Positions 63,401-64,000 of a DNA stretch of 64,000 bases are shown here, in pieces (the first letter of the stretch is position 1; every line of letters begins with the position of its first letter). The stretch lies in the NCBI GenBank assembly GCA_964036295.1, contig OZ038462.1, positions 17,923,264 through 17,987,263 on the forward strand, in the 5' to 3' direction. The notes under the pieces are model-generated. The model searched no databases. It was given only the letters and a program-made list of their open reading frames with translations, and had not been told where the DNA came from. Source of the stretch: Plumapathes pennacea (Eukaryota; Cnidaria; Anthozoa; Antipatharia; Myriopathidae). The translations under genes were made by a program, and so were the position numbers.

Positions 63401-64000
63401 GGCTATATCTACACTGTCAGTGACAGAGATTTCATTGCCAACGCCACTACAACCACGCTGAGTTACGCATGGCGATGGAGTCACACCAATCCGCTGACCA
63501 ACCAAACGTACGGACCGCTTGACCACAAGATGAATTCTAGATTCCTCGGGTTTCCATTCAGAATCAAAGGAATAGCATTCTTTCCATCGTTGCTTGGTTT
63601 TGCGATGTTTGGACTTCTCGCGAAGCTCTTTTCCAGCGAGAAGCAAACTTCGAAAATTAAACCGAACCACAGGGAGGCTTCCGATAGTGATATGGCACTG
63701 CAAAGCCTCTCTCATCTTCAAGACGAAGAAGCAACCATCGGAGATATTGTCCCGCCAGATCTGCAAGAGAACGAGGCAACTTCGAGGGGAGGTGACGCGG
63801 CAAGCACTAGTGACGTCATGTCAAGGAAAGATGACGCAACAGACAGAGTGTCTGTAGGGTTTGGAGAGGGCCTGGAGAAAGATGAGGACCACATGGAGGA
63901 TCTACTCGACTTTCAGAGGAGCATAGATGCCGACCTTGCTGACGGACGATCAGAAGCTAGTGTAAGGCATCCAAGGTCCTCTGGAAGCCTTCGAAGAAAA
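60412..64000 (+). CDS. TMEM117: TMEM117-like membrane protein, unit 2 (partial; runs off window)
   Basis: Exons are 60412-60716, 61360-61726, 62460-62696 and 63182-64000 (open at the edge). The phases and lengths copy unit 1 (237 bp in both for the third of these; 364 and 367 for the second). Signatures: YYFRHPYSRICTSYLIVFCN, FAEDPVSHSY, EDGQGSWMVMF, FMKLAAMGTWLGDFLTAW, RAFLASFILVMDLLIVMQ, DWEFPHFAGGMNIKLPG and GKWFNYGIIFIVMILDLNMW. The N-terminal part carries an acidic Thr/Glu segment. The C-tail is long and acidic (DEDHMEDLLDFQRSIDADLA), unlike the basic tail of unit 1. The start may be ATG 60379/60391, or the exon may be spliced onto unit 1. The acceptor at 60411 (TTCCTTCGCAG) is phase 0. 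A possible donor AGT|GTAAGG occurs at 63961. Confidence 0.88.

Noticed and set aside
1-64000. CRISPR arrays, operons, ribosome-binding sites, tRNA or rRNA genes
   Set aside because: The window is spliced animal DNA; I saw no tRNA cloverleaf, rRNA or prokaryotic feature.

Overview
This is a window of animal nuclear DNA: long AT-rich introns with GT..AG boundaries, LINE and foldback-transposon debris, and human-like proteins encoded in short exons. The mix of a single long intersectin, cnidarian-like CR1/L2 LINEs with a PHD finger and a 2A-like motif, and a tandem TMEM117 pair suggests an invertebrate, most likely an anthozoan cnidarian (coral or sea anemone). The species cannot be fixed from the sequence alone.

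Layout. 1-8.9 kb is repeat-rich intergenic DNA: a broken LINE on the - strand (about 60-3140), a second broken LINE on the + strand (about 3335-6110) with a 1.3-kb element inserted in its reverse transcriptase, then three foldback elements. 9.7-49.5 kb is one + strand gene, intersectin (long form). I traced 39 coding exons by hand with consistent phases, 5253 nt in total, predicting 1750 aa: EH-EH-coiled coil-SH3 A to E-DH-PH-C2. An intronless class A GPCR lies antisense in the intron between the first two C2 exons (45574-46485). The 7.5-kb intron before the DH exons holds a phase-compatible candidate alternative first exon (36320-36455), and the donor after SH3E reads straight into a stop. 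Both are routes to short isoforms.

52.4-64.0 kb holds two tandem copies of TMEM117, an eight-pass membrane protein, with matching exon structure. The first is complete (513 aa if its last donor is not used). The second runs off the right edge. A strong phase-0 donor 9 coding bases before the first stop, a phase-0 acceptor at the first exon of the second unit, and no AATAAA between them raise the possibility that both units are spliced into one double-length protein. A good RFX X-box lies 64 bp upstream of the first ATG. Intron 2 of the first unit carries a tandem duplication and a nearly perfect 547-bp inverted repeat that would fold into long dsRNA when transcribed.

Functionally, intersectin is an endocytic and actin scaffold with Cdc42 GEF activity. 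The GPCR and TMEM117 units have no evident link to it beyond position. The most unusual features are the possible TMEM117 fusion, the candidate internal promoter for a DH-PH-C2 intersectin, the intronic giant hairpin, and a 23-bp minisatellite with a 7-unit higher-order repeat.
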